Source: JAGXFP01 sp039714535 (GTDB lineage Bacteria; Desulfobacterota; Desulfobulbia; Desulfobulbales; JAGXFP01). Taken from it: a stretch of DNA of 16,715 bases. Position 1 is the first letter of the stretch. Every line of letters begins with the position of its first letter. Below, piece after piece: positions 14,496-16,715 of this stretch. Both the position numbers and the translations under genes were made by a program. The notes under the pieces are model-generated. The model was not told the origin of the DNA, made no database searches, and saw nothing but the letters and a program-made list of their open reading frames with translations. The stretch covers positions 1 to 16,715 of the forward strand of contig JBDLJC010000064.1 of the NCBI GenBank assembly GCA_039714535.1, in the 5' to 3' direction.

Positions 14496-16580
14496 GTGGC
14501 TTCTAATACACCTCTTACTCGGCTGCGCAATATTGGCATCATGGCCCATATTGACGCAGGTAAAACAACAACGACAGAAAGAATCCTCTTTTACACGGGG
14601 CGTTCACATAAGCTTGGTGAGGTCCATGACGGCAACGCGGTCATGGACTGGATGGAACAGGAGCAGGAGCGGGGAATTACAATTACCTCTGCCGCAACTA
14701 CCTGTTTCTGGAAAGATTGTACGGTAAATATTATCGACACACCAGGCCATGTCGACTTCACAGTTGAGGTCGAAAGATGTCTGCGGGTGTTGGATGGGGC
14801 GGTTGCTGTATTTTGCGCCGTCGGCGGGGTTGAGCCGCAGTCTGAAACGGTTTGGCGACAGGCCGATAAATATGCAATACCCCGGATCGCCTTTGTTAAC
14901 AAGATGGACCGGGTTGGCGCTAATTTTCAGCGCTGTGTCGGGATGATCGGTGAGCGTCTCGGTGCTAATCCACTGCCGCTGCAGTTGCCAGTCGGTAGTG
15001 AGGATAGTTTTACTGGAGTTATTGACCTTATCAATGAACGGATGCTCGTTTTTGGTGAGGAGAGCCAGGGGCTTGAGGTCAGCGAAAAGCCGGTCCCTGA
15101 TGAATTCATAGAAAGTGCCACGGCCGCCAGACTGACTATTCTCGAGAAGTTGGCCGACTTCGATGAGAATGTCATGGAAAAATATTTAGAAGAACAACCA
15201 GTATCTGTTGAAGAAATTCAACAGGCACTGCGCAAGGCTACCTTGCTCAATCAGGTAGTGCCGGTTTTTTGCGGCAGTGCTTTTAAAAACAAGGGTGTGC
15301 AGCCTTTACTTGACGCTATTGTCGATTACTTGCCATCGCCGGTTGATGTGCCACCGATAGAAGGTATCGGCAGCGATGGTTTGGTCGAGGTTCGCCAGGC
15401 CAGCCGTAAAGAGAAGTTTTGCGGCTTGGCTTTTAAACTGGCCAGTGACCCCTTTGTTGATAACCTTACTTATCTTCGGGTCTACTCCGGTAGCTTGAAG
15501 TTGGGTGATAAGGTTTTTAACCCAGTCAAACGCAAGCAGGAAAAGATTGGTCGCATCCTGAAGATGCATGCCAATAAGCGTGAAGAGGTCAAGGACGTTG
15601 GGGCTGGGGATATTGCGGGACTGGTTGGACTCAAGTTCACCAGCACCGGCGATACCATTTGTGAGACTGGTGGGACAATCCGGCTGGAGACCATGGAGTT
15701 CCCTGAGCCGGTTATCTCGACGGCCATCGAGCCAAAAAGCTCGGCTGACGAAGCTAAGCTTCAGACCAGTTTGGCAAAGATTGCCTTTGAGGATCCATCT
15801 TTTCAGATAAAGACGGATGCTGATACCGGTCAAACGGTGATTTCGGGGATGGGCGAATTACACCTTGAGATTATTGTTGATCGACTGTTTAGGGAGTTTA
15901 AGGTTGCGGCCAATGTCGGCAACCCGCAAGTCGCTTACAAAGAGACGATAGAAGTTAAGAGTAGGGCTGAGGGGCTATTTGATCCCCAGTCAACCAGTAA
16001 GCCGCAGTATGGGCATGTCTGGCTGGAGATTTCTCCCTTGGATAGAGGGGCTGGTTTTGAGTTTGAAAACCGGGTTCCGGAAGGGAATATTCCCGCTGAC
16101 TTTATCCCGGCCATTGAACGAGGGGTCCTGGATAGCCTGGACTCTGGTGTTTTAATCGGTTTTCCGACTACGGATATCCGGGTGAGTCTAGTTGATGGTT
16201 CCTACCACGAGGAGAATTCCTCGGAGCAGGCGTTTGGAGTTGCCGCCGCCATGGCCTGTCGTAACGTGTTGGCCAAGGCAAAACCGGTTTTGCTGGAGCC
16301 GGTTATGGAGCTTGAAGTTGTTTTGCCTGAGTCAAGTTTGGGTGATGTGGTCGCGGATTTAAACAGTAAACGCGCCAAGATTATGGGGATGGATGTTCGG
16401 CAGGAGGGGGTGCAGGTTATCACCGCCCAGGTGCCGCTAGCTGAAATGTTTGGTTACTCCACTAGTCTTCGTTCCGCAACCCAGGGACGGGCCAGTTTTA
16501 ATATGCAGTTCGCCGCCTATGACCTGGTGCCGGACAGAATTGCTGAAAAGATTATTAAGCGGATCAAGGGTTTTGTATGA
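14496..16580 (+). CDS. fusA: Elongation factor G
   Basis: EF-G is the translocation GTPase. It moves tRNAs and mRNA after peptide transfer, and with RRF it recycles ribosomes. The product is 694 residues, within the usual range. GTPase motifs are in order: P-loop AHIDAGKT (17-24), switch 1 with RGITITSAATT (59-69), DTPGHVDF (81-88) with catalytic His85, and NKMD (135-138). Domain II includes LTYLRVYSGSLKLGDKVFN. Domain IV carries the tip that enters the A site, and domain V ends with LRSATQGRASFNMQF. The start is GTG 14496, the only suitable codon after an in-frame TGA at 14475-14477, giving MASNTPLTRLRNIGIMAHID. The ribosome-binding site is poor: GGA at 14481-14483 is 12 nt away. tuf follows after 38 nt. 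It looks like the canonical EF-G1 rather than a specialised paralogue. Confidence 0.98.
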   Translation: MASNTPLTRLRNIGIMAHIDAGKTTTTERILFYTGRSHKLGEVHDGNAVMDWMEQEQERGITITSAATTCFWKDCTVNIIDTPGHVDFTVEVERCLRVLDGAVAVFCAVGGVEPQSETVWRQADKYAIPRIAFVNKMDRVGANFQRCVGMIGERLGANPLPLQLPVGSEDSFTGVIDLINERMLVFGEESQGLEVSEKPVPDEFIESATAARLTILEKLADFDENVMEKYLEEQPVSVEEIQQALRKATLLNQVVPVFCGSAFKNKGVQPLLDAIVDYLPSPVDVPPIEGIGSDGLVEVRQASRKEKFCGLAFKLASDPFVDNLTYLRVYSGSLKLGDKVFNPVKRKQEKIGRILKMHANKREEVKDVGAGDIAGLVGLKFTSTGDTICETGGTIRLETMEFPEPVISTAIEPKSSADEAKLQTSLAKIAFEDPSFQIKTDADTGQTVISGMGELHLEIIVDRLFREFKVAANVGNPQVAYKETIEVKSRAEGLFDPQSTSKPQYGHVWLEISPLDRGAGFEFENRVPEGNIPADFIPAIERGVLDSLDSGVLIGFPTTDIRVSLVDGSYHEENSSEQAFGVAAAMACRNVLAKAKPVLLEPVMELEVVLPESSLGDVVADLNSKRAKIMGMDVRQEGVQVITAQVPLAEMFGYSTSLRSATQGRASFNMQFAAYDLVPDRIAEKIIKRIKGFV

Positions 16581-16618
16581 ACCCGGTCAAGGTCGCTAAG
16601 AAATAAAGAGGAAAGATC

Positions 16619-16715
16619 ATGGCAAAGGAAAAATTCGAAAGAAGTAAGCCGCATGTAAATATCGGCACAATCGGTCATATCGATCATGGCAAAACGACTC
16701 TGACCTCGGCGATTA
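16619..16715 (+). CDS. tuf: Elongation factor Tu, second copy, 5' part
   Basis: The first 32 codons of EF-Tu are present, running off the window end. They read MAKEKFERSKPHVNIGTIGH followed by IDHGKTTLTSAI, which includes the P-loop GHIDHGKT. GAGGA at 16608-16612 lies 6 nt before the ATG. The fusA-tuf pair is the conserved end of the str operon. The segment does not overlap the residues present in the upstream tuf fragment, so the two copies cannot be compared here. Confidence 0.97.
   Translation, partial: MAKEKFERSKPHVNIGTIGHIDHGKTTLTSAI

Noticed and set aside
16577..16606. Nine-codon open frame overlapping the fusA stop (ATGA), ending 12 nt before the second tuf
   Set aside because: Too short to support as a gene. 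Stop-start coupling is possible, but tuf has its own good ribosome-binding site.

Overview
This 16.7 kb window is a dense, entirely plus-strand core-housekeeping cluster: translation factors, ribosomal proteins, the SecE/NusG pair and the two large RNA polymerase subunits. The order is tuf (3' part) - rpmG - tRNA-Trp - secE - nusG - rplK - rplA - rplJ - rplL - rpoB - rpoC - rpsL - rpsG - fusA - tuf (5' part). This joins what in E. coli are separate loci (tufB-secE-nusG, rplKAJL-rpoBC and the str operon). It is the arrangement typical of Desulfobacterota (former Deltaproteobacteria). Moderate GC, a zinc-ribbon L33, proteobacterial-type insertions in RpoB and RpoC, and the general look of EF-Tu and L7/L12 suggest a Desulfobulbales-like sulfate-reducer lineage. 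That placement is inference from remembered family sequences, not from a search.

Layout. 2-829 is the last 275 codons of EF-Tu. 830-1028 is a 199-nt spacer with three inverted repeats, followed by rpmG (L33, 49 aa) and an encoded-CCA tRNA-Trp. 1386-2207 holds secE and nusG. 2267-4809 holds the L11, L1, L10 and L12 genes; a 366-nt spacer between L1 and L10 contains what looks like an L10 autoregulatory leader and an attenuator-like hairpin. 4810-5045 separates rplL from rpoB and carries two strong consecutive hairpins, the second terminator-like. 5046-13248 is rpoB and rpoC. 13249-13502 is a spacer with a candidate promoter and hairpins. 13503-16580 is rpsL, rpsG and fusA, and the window ends 32 codons into a second tuf.

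Functionally, the genes make the elongation machinery of translation (EF-Tu, EF-G, the L11/L10/L12 GTPase-associated stalk, L1, L33, S12, S7), the core of transcription (beta, beta'), the factor bridging them (NusG) and a component of the protein-export channel (SecE). All coding genes look intact, with expected catalytic and metal-binding residues. I see no mobile element, CRISPR array, prophage or accessory gene. The only parts not explained by well-known genes are the spacers, whose RNA structures are the main items in the findings. I did not find a convincing novel system here.
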